Made by a program: the position numbers and the translations under genes. DNA of 64,000 nucleotides from Fusobacteria bacterium ZRK30 (GTDB lineage: Bacteria > Fusobacteriota > Fusobacteriia > Fusobacteriales > Fusobacteriaceae): positions 2,232,001-2,296,000 of the forward strand of contig CP102405.1 of NCBI GenBank assembly GCA_024628785.1, given 5' to 3'. Numbering within the stretch: position 1 is the stretch's first letter; every line of letters starts with the position of its first letter. The notes under the pieces are model-generated. The model had not been told where the DNA came from and ran no database searches. It saw only the letters and a list, made by a program, of their open reading frames with translations. Positions 26,880-34,997 of the stretch are shown one piece after another.

Positions 26880-28277
26880 TTATTTTATCTTTCCTAAAAT
26901 GTCTCTTACTGCTAATATTCCCATTACTGCTGCGATATTTAATCCACTTCCATAACCTGAGCTATCTCCTACTGAGTAAAGACCCTTTACAGTCGTTTCC
27001 ATATTTGAATCGATAGTCATCCTTGTACTTCTAAACTTGATCTCTGGGAAATATAACAATAGATCGTTAGATGCAAATCCAGGAGTTACCTTATCATGTA
27101 CTTCTATAAATTCCATGATGTTATCTAAAATTCTCTTTGGACAAGCCAATGAAATATCTCCTGCTACGTAATCTTCCGTTGTAGGTTCTATATTCAATCT
27201 AGACATTCTCTCCTCTGTAGATCTTCTACCTGCTTTTAGATCCCCATATGACTGGCATAATACCTTTCCACCTGTTAGCATAGTGGACATCTTAGCAATA
27301 GAAGCTGCATATTCAAAGGGCTGATTAAATGGCTCTGTAAATGATTTAGTACATAACAATGCTAAGTTTGTATTAGTTGATTTTTTATTCTTATATGCAT
27401 GACCATTAGCCAGCATAATATTATCACTATGCTTTTCTACAGCTATAAATCCACTGGGATTACTACAGAAAGTTCTCATCTTATCATTGTATTTTTTTGT
27501 GTAAAATACCATCTTTGCTTCATAGAAATTTTTGTTGATAGTTTTCATTACTACATCAGGGATCTCTACCCTTACACCGATATCTACCGATCCTGCACTA
27601 TATCCTATCCCATGTTTTTGGCACATTTTCATCATTTGCTTAGCTCCACTTCTACCTAGAGCTGTTATGATTTTATCACTATAAAAAGTTTTTTCCCCTT
27701 CTTTAGTCTCAATAACTGCACCTTTTACCTTCCCATCTTCAATTATTAAATCTTTAAAATCTGAATTTGAGCTAAATTCTACACCTTTTTCTAAAAGAGT
27801 ATTTATTAATTTAGAGTATAATTCTCTAGAACCATCAGTTCCTAAATGCATAGTAGGGGTATCTACTAATTGAATATCGTTTTCAATACACCTTCTCTTT
27901 ATTAATTCCATCTCATCATTATAAACTAACCCTGTAGGCTCATCATCAAATCCAAAATTTTTATAGATGTCCGCAACATACTGAATAGTCTCATTAACTA
28001 AAGTTTTACTAGTTATAGTATGTACGTCTCCTCCTACCCTGTAGTCCATATTAAATTTTGAATCCGAATAAGCTCCTGCTCCACTCACACCATAAATGAT
28101 AGCACAAGTAGGACATTTTACACATCTACCTAGCTTCTCTTTAGGACATACTCTTTTATCCAACATTTGACCCTTATCTATCACCATTATCTTAAGGTTT
28201 GGATTTTTATTGATAGCTTCATATGCTCCAAAGACACTAGCTTGTCCACCACCAGCAAATATAATATCATATTTCAT
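26880..28277 (-). CDS. NAD(P)/FAD-dependent oxidoreductase (COG2509-like)
   Basis: 465 residues. N-terminal dinucleotide fold DIIFAGGGQASVFGAYEA (GxGxxxxG variant, GGGQAS), and near the C-terminus GLYSVGDSSGYGSGLNIAAVMG, the FAD-binding end. A cysteine cluster near residue 43 (CPKEKLGRCVKCPTC) resembles the Fe-S or Zn-type insert in this COG of uncharacterised dehydrogenases. The substrate is unknown. It has its own upstream region with a short ORF and terminator hairpin (see 28297-28437), and a TAGGAGG site directly before the ATG. Confidence 0.85.
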   Translation of the reverse strand: MKYDIIFAGGGQASVFGAYEAINKNPNLKIMVIDKGQMLDKRVCPKEKLGRCVKCPTCAIIYGVSGAGAYSDSKFNMDYRVGGDVHTITSKTLVNETIQYVADIYKNFGFDDEPTGLVYNDEMELIKRRCIENDIQLVDTPTMHLGTDGSRELYSKLINTLLEKGVEFSSNSDFKDLIIEDGKVKGAVIETKEGEKTFYSDKIITALGRSGAKQMMKMCQKHGIGYSAGSVDIGVRVEIPDVVMKTINKNFYEAKMVFYTKKYNDKMRTFCSNPSGFIAVEKHSDNIMLANGHAYKNKKSTNTNLALLCTKSFTEPFNQPFEYAASIAKMSTMLTGGKVLCQSYGDLKAGRRSTEERMSRLNIEPTTEDYVAGDISLACPKRILDNIMEFIEVHDKVTPGFASNDLLLYFPEIKFRSTRMTIDSNMETTVKGLYSVGDSSGYGSGLNIAAVMGILAVRDILGKIK

Positions 28278-28296
28278 TTTATACCTCCTAAAAATT

Positions 28297-28341
28297 AAAA
28301 AAATCTAAGTATATACATCTATATTAGTATACACTTAGATT
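28297..28341 (-). terminator. Terminator or attenuator in the leader of the FAD oxidoreductase
   Basis: On the minus strand AATCTAAGT pairs with ACTTAGATT, extended by an AU-rich part, and is followed by seven T. It lies between the 37-codon ORF and the oxidoreductase; the ORF's stop codon falls inside the hairpin loop. If it terminates well, expression of the oxidoreductase depends on readthrough. Confidence 0.65.
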
Positions 28342-28437
28342 ATGTTTTATGTTTTCAAAGTTGCAAGTATCTATCTCATATTTTAACATGAGATTATTTA
28401 AACCTATATAGTTTAAATCCAATACTTTGTTCTTCAT
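28324..28437 (-). CDS. Short ORF (37 codons), possible leader peptide
   Basis: ATG at 28437 with AGGAGA seven bases upstream, ending TAA at 28324-28326. The peptide starts MKNKVLDLNYIGLNNLMLKY and ends KHNLSVY. There is no run of one amino acid such as classic attenuator peptides show. Its last codons form the 5' arm of the terminator at 28297-28341, so ribosome position could change that hairpin. Alternatively it is a small stand-alone gene. It is not a known family to me. Confidence 0.5.
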   Translation of the reverse strand: MKNKVLDLNYIGLNNLMLKYEIDTCNFENIKHNLSVY

Positions 28438-28479
28438 TTGTTTTTCTCCTAAACTTATCTTATTTTTTAAGCAGTGAAT

Positions 28480-28508
28480 ATTTTATCATTTTTTATACTT
28501 TTCTACAA
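28480..28508 (-). promoter_or_regulatory. Predicted promoter of the short ORF and FAD oxidoreductase
   Basis: On the minus strand TTGTAG and TAAAAT are separated by exactly 17 bases; the start of transcription would be near 28473, about 36 bases before the short ORF. The rest of the 28509-28554 spacer shows nothing else clear. Confidence 0.45.
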
Positions 28509-28554
28509 GGATTTTTTTTATTTAAGAGATCTGAATAGACAGATTATTCTAATC

Positions 28555-28601
28555 TATATAAATAAAAAATACTGAATACTATATTACTTTTTATTTATAT
28601 A
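28555..28601 (-). terminator. AU-rich terminator after the diguanylate cyclase gene
   Basis: A 14-bp A/T stem, TATATAAATAAAAA / TTTTTATTTATATA, around a 19-base loop; it overlaps the stop codon at 28591. It contains almost no GC pairs, so strength is uncertain. Confidence 0.45.
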
Positions 28602-29565
28602 CATAGGTCATATTTTTACCATTCTTTTTAGCAATATATAATGCTTTATCCGCTTGATTTATAAATTCTTTTTTTTCAATAAATCTCGTAGGTATAACAC
28701 TGGAAACCCCTATACTGATAGTTACAAATCTAGAGGTGTCTACCCCTTCATTGAGTATCTGTAACCCCTCTACATTTTTTCTTATTTCCTCTGCAATTAA
28801 CTCTGCTCCTTCAGAATCAGTTTCCGGCAGCAATACTATAAATTCCTCCCCACCTAATCGTGCAACTTCATCAGTTATTCTTCTCAATGTTTTCTCAATT
28901 ATTTTAGCAACATCTTTTAGACACTCATCTCCTTTAAGATGACCATAGGTATCATTAAAGTTTTTAAAATTATCTATATCAATCATCAATGCTGAAAAAG
29001 ATCCATTGCTTCTAATGGTTCTAGCCCACTCTAAATTAAACATCTCCTCAAAGGCTCTTCTATTAAAGACTCCTGTCAATTCATCAATTCTTACAAGATG
29101 ATTAAGTTTTTTTTCTACCAATTCCAGTTGGGTTATCTTTTCTTCTAATGCTCTTGTTTTTTCTTCAATTATTTTCGTCTGTTCATTGAGTTTAACAAAT
29201 ACCTTTACTTTACTTTTTAAAATTTCATTACTTATTGGTTTATATAGATAATCAACCGCTCCTAATTCATAGCCCTTAAATATGTATTCTTCCTCTTTAT
29301 TGATAGCCGTAATAAAAATAATCGGGATATCCCTTGTTTTATTATTAGCTCTCATCAATTCAGCAACCTCAAATCCATTCATTCCAGGCATCTGAACATC
29401 TAAAAGAACAATATCAATTTTTCTTTTTAATAATATTTTTAGAGCATCATTTCCATTAGAAGCAGTCAGTATATTTAGATTTTCACCTTCCAAGATCGCT
29501 TCCAATGAAATTAGGTTTGCCCTAGTATCATCTACAATAAGTATATTAGTGCTATAGTTACTCAC
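28591..29565 (-). CDS. Response regulator diguanylate cyclase (REC-GGDEF)
   Basis: 324 residues. An N-terminal receiver (about 8-125) has the acidic pair DD and the phospho-site Asp in IVLLDVQMPGMNGFEV, with Thr in FITA and Lys in YLYKPIS. A coiled linker (about 127-158) leads to a GGDEF domain: RIDELTGVFNRRAFE, DIDNFKNFNDTYGH and RLGGEEF, so the enzyme should make c-di-GMP. The inhibitory RxxD site (RITD, five residues before GGEEF) is present. Start GTG 29565 overlaps the cheB stop by eight bases, with AGGAGG inside cheB. Last gene of the kinase-cheR-cheB operon. Confidence 0.94.
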   Translation of the reverse strand: MSNYSTNILIVDDTRANLISLEAILEGENLNILTASNGNDALKILLKRKIDIVLLDVQMPGMNGFEVAELMRANNKTRDIPIIFITAINKEEEYIFKGYELGAVDYLYKPISNEILKSKVKVFVKLNEQTKIIEEKTRALEEKITQLELVEKKLNHLVRIDELTGVFNRRAFEEMFNLEWARTIRSNGSFSALMIDIDNFKNFNDTYGHLKGDECLKDVAKIIEKTLRRITDEVARLGGEEFIVLLPETDSEGAELIAEEIRKNVEGLQILNEGVDTSRFVTISIGVSSVIPTRFIEKKEFINQADKALYIAKKNGKNMTYVYK

Positions 29566-30130
29566 AGTTGTTTCCTCCTAATTTTTTTATGTACCTATTA
29601 ATCGAATCTAAGCTCATAAGTTTACATGCGGGAATATATTTTAACGCCGATCGTGGCATAATATCAAAATAGGCTTCTTCGGGATCTTGTACAATGCATT
29701 CTCCGCCTAATTTTTCGATTTTTCTAAGTCCTAAAGCACCATCTGAATTAGCTCCAGTCAAGATTATCCCCAAGAGGTCATCTGTATATACCTCTGCTGC
29801 AGATTCAAAAAGTATGTCGATAGATGGCCTTGAATAATTAACTTTTTCTTCTACTGATAAAGAAAAAGTATAATCATCTTCAATGGACAGGTGGTAATTT
29901 GAAGGAGCAAAATAAATAACACCATTTTTTATATCCTCTTTATCCTCAGCTTCTTTTATTGTCAGTCTGTTCAACCCTTCATATATCTTTGAAAATCCAT
30001 CTGTTCTTTCCTTGACATGGATAACAATAATTATAGGCAGTTCTATTATTGGCTCTATATCTTTCAATACAACTTTTAATGCTTCTACTCCCCCTGCAGA
30101 AGTCCCTATTACAATGGCTTTATATCTCAT
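29558..30130 (-). CDS. CheB methylesterase domain protein (no receiver)
   Basis: 190 residues: only the catalytic domain of CheB. The catalytic triad is visible as Ser in VIGTSAGGVEAL (about residue 11), His in IVIHVKERTDG (about 38) and Asp in LTGANSDGALGL (about 130). The N-terminal receiver of standard chemotaxis CheB is missing, so activity is not controlled by direct phosphorylation. It is encoded between cheR and a diguanylate cyclase. Its substrate is unclear, since no chemoreceptor gene is in the window. Confidence 0.92.
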   Translation of the reverse strand: MRYKAIVIGTSAGGVEALKVVLKDIEPIIELPIIIVIHVKERTDGFSKIYEGLNRLTIKEAEDKEDIKNGVIYFAPSNYHLSIEDDYTFSLSVEEKVNYSRPSIDILFESAAEVYTDDLLGIILTGANSDGALGLRKIEKLGGECIVQDPEEAYFDIMPRSALKYIPACKLMSLDSINRYIKKLGGNNCE

Positions 30131-30131
30131 A

Positions 30132-30971
30132 TTAACACCCTATCTTCTTTTTGTAAATTTTTGTAGTAACAGTAATACTTTCAAATTTTTCATTTACACT
30201 GGTAAATCTTAGGTTTTCTTTAGACCCGATACCGATCATCCCTCCCGGTATCAAACTTTCTTCAAATAACTCTAGAACCTGATTTTGTAATTCCTTATTA
30301 AAGTATATCAATACATTTCTACAGATGACTAAATTAGCATCAATAAAAGTTTTATCGATCACCAGATTATGTTCTAAAAATGTTACATTTTTCAATAAAT
30401 CCTGATCAAATATAGCATGATCATATTTTGCAACATAATAGTCTGAAAAAGATTTTTTTCCTCCTGCTTCCTGATAGTTTTTTGTCCATTTTTTTACATC
30501 TTCTATTGTATAAATCCCCTCTTTTGCAATATCCAGTACCTTTTTGTTTATATCTGTTGCATATATATTTACCCTATTTAACAGCCCTTCCTCCTTTAAT
30601 AAAATTGCCATAGAGATAACTTCTTCACCGGTAGAGCAACCAGCATGCCATATATTTATAGATGGGTATGTTTTCAAAAGGGGAATAACATCTTCCCGTA
30701 AATCTTTAAAAAATTTGGGAAACCTGAACATCTCCGTTACATTTATAGACAGGTCTAATAATATTTGTTTTAACACCTCTCTATCATAGAGAATCCTTTC
30801 TGTTAATTGAGTTATAGTTTTTAAGTTATCTAATTTAACTCTTCTTAATATCCTTCTTTTTAAATGACTTTTTGTATAATTTTTAAAATCATAACCATAT
30901 CTTGAATAGATGGCTTCAATTAATAATTGTAATTCTATATTCTCTATTTCCAATAATTCTTTTTCATTCAT
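30132..30971 (-). CDS. CheR-type protein-glutamate O-methyltransferase
   Basis: 279 residues. An N-terminal all-helical domain (YGYDFKNYTKSHLKRRILRRV) precedes a SAM-binding methyltransferase core: IWHAGCSTGEEVISMAI (motif I), IYATDINKKVLDIAKEGIY, and DANLVICRNVLIYFNKELQ. These match CheR closely. It begins three bases after the hybrid kinase stop and ends one base before cheB. There is no pentapeptide-binding beta insertion obvious to the eye. Confidence 0.93.
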   Translation of the reverse strand: MNEKELLEIENIELQLLIEAIYSRYGYDFKNYTKSHLKRRILRRVKLDNLKTITQLTERILYDREVLKQILLDLSINVTEMFRFPKFFKDLREDVIPLLKTYPSINIWHAGCSTGEEVISMAILLKEEGLLNRVNIYATDINKKVLDIAKEGIYTIEDVKKWTKNYQEAGGKKSFSDYYVAKYDHAIFDQDLLKNVTFLEHNLVIDKTFIDANLVICRNVLIYFNKELQNQVLELFEESLIPGGMIGIGSKENLRFTSVNEKFESITVTTKIYKKKIGC

Positions 30972-30974
30972 AAT

Positions 30975-33900
30975 TTACAACCAAACCCTGAGTAAAGACA
31001 ATAATTTATTTGTTTCAATTGGTTTAGAAAGATATTCATTGGCTCCAGCTTCAAGACATGAATCTCTATCACCTTTCATAGCTTTTGCTGTCAAAGCAAT
31101 AATAGATAGTTCTTTAAATTCATTCATTTTTCTTATCTCTCTAATAGCTTCATATCCATCCATAACCGGCATCATAATATCCATTAAAACTAAATCTATT
31201 TTTTCCATATCCTTTAATTTTTCCAATGCTTCAATTCCATCGTTAGCTATTTCTACATCAATACCATTCATCTCTAAAATACTAGATAATGCAAATACAT
31301 TCCGCATATCATCATCTACAACTAATATTTTTTTGTCTTTAAATATTTCATCGTCATTACTTGTTACAACATTCTTATGTTTTTTTACATTATGAACAAA
31401 TAGTTTGATCTCATCTAATAATCTCTGGCTTGATCTGTCTCCCTTAATAATAATATTTTCTACTTTATTTCTTAATTTTTTTTCTTCATCCATACAAATT
31501 TCTTTACCTGTATAAACTATTATTGGAATATTTGAAAAGTTTTCATCTTCTTTGAGTCTTTCTATAAATTCAAAATCATTATAATCTAACAGTCCTAAAT
31601 CCAATATCAACAGATCTACACTATTTTCAGTTAGAACTTCTAACGCATCTTCTCCCGATGTACTAGATAAAATTTCAATATCTTTATAATCATGCTTTAT
31701 TAATTCTGTAAGTGCATCGTTCTGTATTTTATCATCTTCAACTACTAAGATCTTATTAATTTTATACCCATTTAACCCTGCCCCTTCTAATATATTTTCA
31801 ATTTGAGTTTTACTTACAGGTTTTTTTAAAAATTCAACATCTTTTTCAAACATACTTTTTTCATAATCGCCACCACTAATGATATTAACAGGAATATTCT
31901 TTGTTCTTTTGTTATTCTTCAATCTTTCCAGTACTTCTAAACCATCAATTTTTGGCAGTCCTATATCCAATATAATTCCTGTAGGCATATAATAATCCGC
32001 GAGATATAACCCTATTTCTCCAGTTTCAGCAACAATCACTTTAAAGTTTTTTGCTCTACTAATATCCATTATGACCTTTGCAAAATTTGGATCATCATCA
32101 ATAATGAGTAATATTTTATCATTGTCATTGATGTCATGCCTATCATCTAATACATAAGGAACTTCAAAAGGTTTTTTAAATAGTTTTTCCCCCTCTTCCT
32201 TATTGATTTCTTCTATCAATTCATCGGATACTTTCTTTACAACATTTGTTTTTTCCTTTTCAAAATGAAAAGTATCGTATGTCACAGGCAGAGTTAAAAT
32301 AAATTTACTTCCAACATCTTTAGTACTTTCAACCTCCAATGTCCCGCCTAATAAATTGGCATATTCCATAGAAATTGAAAGACCTAATCCTGTCCCGCCA
32401 AATTCTCTGCTTATAGTCCCATCCTCTTGCTGGAAAGCATCAAAAATACTTTTAATCTTATCATCTGAAATTCCAATCCCGGTATCATTTATTTCAAATT
32501 TAATTTTATTATCATATTCTCTGATGTTTAAATTAACACTTCCCTGTTTTGTAAATTTAAAAGCATTTGATATTAAATTTTTAATAATTTGTTTAACTTT
32601 AACTTCATCGGTCATTACATTTTCAGGTAATTTATCTGAAATATCGATTGAAAACTGCAGATTGTTCTTAATAGATATTTGTTCAAACATCCCAAATATT
32701 TCACTTTTAAAATCCTCAATATTCATCTTTGAGATATTAACTTCCATTTTCCCCGCTTCAACCTTGGATAAGTCTAAAATATCATTGATTAGTTTTAATA
32801 GATCACTTCCTGATGTATTAATAGTTTTTGCAAATTCCCTCTGTTTTTCAGTTAAATTTGAATTTTTTTCACCTAATAGTTCTGAAAGTATCAATATACT
32901 ATTTAAAGGCGTTCTCAATTCATGACTCATGTTTGCAAGAAATTCAGATTTATATTTATTTGATAAAACTAAATCTTTAGCTTTTTTTTCTAATTCTTTC
33001 TGACTGATATTAAGTTCATTATTTTTATTTTCCAGTTCTTTTTTTTGTATCTCAAGCATCTCTGTATTTTCTTCTAACTCTTCATTTATAACCCTTAATT
33101 CTTCCTGCTGACTTTCAAGTTCTGCTTGGGAATCTTTTAATACAACTGATTGCGTTTCTAATTCTTCATTTGTAACTCTTAGTTCTTCCTGCTGTACCTG
33201 GAGTTTTTCAGCATATTCATTTGCAGCAACCAATAATTTTTCCACAGCTTCAAAATTTAAAATATTATTAATCGCAATTCCTATACTTATTTGAGCCAAT
33301 TCTAAAAATTCAATCACAAGATCGGAAAACTCCGATGTTGAAGCTATTTCTAACACTGCTACAACTTTATTTTGATAGTTACATGGTATAACTACAATAT
33401 TAGTCGGAGAACTGCTCCCTACTCCAGAATTTATAGATATATAATCTTTTGGAAGATCCGAAACCACTATTAAATCTTTTTCTAAAGCTGCTTGTCCTAC
33501 TAAACCTTCACCAAATTTAAAGCCATTGGGTAATCCTTTTCTCCTCTTAAATGCATAGCTGGCAGCTAATTCATATTGTTTTTCATCTGATTTTTCATTC
33601 AGTAAATATAATACTCCTACCTGTCCATCGATCTTTTTAGTGACAAAGGAAATTAACTGGCTGAGTAAATTTTGTAAATCATGAGTTGTCTGGGAGATAT
33701 GATTGATATCCATCTGTCCTTTTTGAATCCAATCTCTGCGTTTTCTTTCATCTAAATTTTCTTTCAACTTATCAATGAGCGAGGCGTATCCCTTTGATAA
33801 CTCAACAAATTCAGTAGATGAATTCTTTTCAATATCCAATTTTACATCTAATTTATTAAAATCAAAATTTTTCATCCTTTTAACAAAATCAATGATCGGT

Positions 33901-34916
33901 GAAGTAATTTTATTAATCGCAATCCATAACAATCCCAGTGTTACAATCAATATTATTATTCCTGCTGTAATACTTCTATATGTTGTTTTCACAGTTTTAT
34001 TTGTCAATACTTTTAAATCTGTAAAAAAATAAATATACCAATTGGTACTTACCTGAGGGATCTCTATCTTTGAAATCACCTCATACCTATCTTTATTTTC
34101 CCTTGAAATTATTTTTTTTAGCTTTAGTTCATCAACAATAGAAGTTATCTCTAATCTAATTTTATAAATATTATTCCCGTTTAAACCAGAATTAAAATTA
34201 TTAAATATAATCTTTCCCTTATCGTCTATCAAGGCCATATTTTCATTTGTGTTAATAAATTCAGATATCAACTTTTCAAAATATTGCATTGAAATGTCTA
34301 TCCCTACAACTCCTATAAATTTATTCCTGTCATATAGAGGCTTTGCTATTGTAATTATTAACCTTTTTTCCCCGTTTACAACAAAGTTATAGGGTTTTGA
34401 AATAATTGTGTCTCCTGCTTTTTTTGCTTCTAAATAAAAATCGTAATTTACAGCATCATTAATCGCAATGATATTAGCTTTACCTTCTTTTATAGTAAGA
34501 TATGAAATATACTGGCCGTTTTCAGCATATTTTTCATTATTGATATAATCCGAATCTTTCCCCCCAAACATATTCGGTTCCATTATAATGTTATAACCGA
34601 TTATATTAGGTCGTTTAATCATACTTCTTTCAATAATTTTTTCAAAATTTTGCCTTTTATCACCTATATTATCATTAGCCCTTATTGACATCAATACATT
34701 AGAGAACTCCTGATTTATATCTGCAGTATGATATATTTTTTGCTGGATTTTTAAAGTATTTATATTTGCTTTGTCCTCTAATTTTATTACTCCATCTTTA
34801 AATTCTAAATCTCTGCTATTTTTATATGAATATCCTATAAGTGTCATTCCTACAAAAAGTATTATACTAAAAGCCCATATAAAACTCTTTATTTTTACAG
34901 ATCTATGTTTTTCCAA
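30975..34916 (-). CDS. Hybrid histidine kinase with Cache, GAF, coiled coil and three receivers
   Basis: 1313 residues. Order: transmembrane helix (about 11-29), dCache sensor (about 35-310; KPLYDRNKFIGVVGIDISMQ), second helix (about 313-332), HAMP-like region, GAF domain (about 405-545; GEGLVGQAALEKDL), a long coiled coil (about 560-655) with two QQEELRV.NEELE units, HisKA (FLANMSHELRTPLNS, His665), ATPase (NLISNAFKFT, DTGIGI, GTGLGLSI), and three receivers with phospho-Asp in ILDIGLPKIDG, ILDLGLLDYND and LMDIMMPVMDG. The start is TTG 34916, nine bases after AGGAGG. It leads an operon with cheR, cheB and a diguanylate cyclase. Confidence 0.93.
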   Translation of the reverse strand: MEKHRSVKIKSFIWAFSIILFVGMTLIGYSYKNSRDLEFKDGVIKLEDKANINTLKIQQKIYHTADINQEFSNVLMSIRANDNIGDKRQNFEKIIERSMIKRPNIIGYNIIMEPNMFGGKDSDYINNEKYAENGQYISYLTIKEGKANIIAINDAVNYDFYLEAKKAGDTIISKPYNFVVNGEKRLIITIAKPLYDRNKFIGVVGIDISMQYFEKLISEFINTNENMALIDDKGKIIFNNFNSGLNGNNIYKIRLEITSIVDELKLKKIISRENKDRYEVISKIEIPQVSTNWYIYFFTDLKVLTNKTVKTTYRSITAGIIILIVTLGLLWIAINKITSPIIDFVKRMKNFDFNKLDVKLDIEKNSSTEFVELSKGYASLIDKLKENLDERKRRDWIQKGQMDINHISQTTHDLQNLLSQLISFVTKKIDGQVGVLYLLNEKSDEKQYELAASYAFKRRKGLPNGFKFGEGLVGQAALEKDLIVVSDLPKDYISINSGVGSSSPTNIVVIPCNYQNKVVAVLEIASTSEFSDLVIEFLELAQISIGIAINNILNFEAVEKLLVAANEYAEKLQVQQEELRVTNEELETQSVVLKDSQAELESQQEELRVINEELEENTEMLEIQKKELENKNNELNISQKELEKKAKDLVLSNKYKSEFLANMSHELRTPLNSILILSELLGEKNSNLTEKQREFAKTINTSGSDLLKLINDILDLSKVEAGKMEVNISKMNIEDFKSEIFGMFEQISIKNNLQFSIDISDKLPENVMTDEVKVKQIIKNLISNAFKFTKQGSVNLNIREYDNKIKFEINDTGIGISDDKIKSIFDAFQQEDGTISREFGGTGLGLSISMEYANLLGGTLEVESTKDVGSKFILTLPVTYDTFHFEKEKTNVVKKVSDELIEEINKEEGEKLFKKPFEVPYVLDDRHDINDNDKILLIIDDDPNFAKVIMDISRAKNFKVIVAETGEIGLYLADYYMPTGIILDIGLPKIDGLEVLERLKNNKRTKNIPVNIISGGDYEKSMFEKDVEFLKKPVSKTQIENILEGAGLNGYKINKILVVEDDKIQNDALTELIKHDYKDIEILSSTSGEDALEVLTENSVDLLILDLGLLDYNDFEFIERLKEDENFSNIPIIVYTGKEICMDEEKKLRNKVENIIIKGDRSSQRLLDEIKLFVHNVKKHKNVVTSNDDEIFKDKKILVVDDDMRNVFALSSILEMNGIDVEIANDGIEALEKLKDMEKIDLVLMDIMMPVMDGYEAIREIRKMNEFKELSIIALTAKAMKGDRDSCLEAGANEYLSKPIETNKLLSLLRVWL

Positions 34917-34960
34917 TTGAAATTTCCTCCTAATTTTAATTTTGTATATATCTAGTTATT

Positions 34961-34997
34961 AAAATAAAAAAATGGGGATTCCCCATTTTTTTATTTT
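34961..34997 (-). terminator. Terminator after the GGDEF/EAL gene
   Basis: A perfect 17-bp stem, AAAATAAAAAAATGGGG with its complement, loop ATT. It overlaps the stop codon of the GGDEF/EAL gene by two bases and separates it from the hybrid-kinase operon. Confidence 0.85.
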
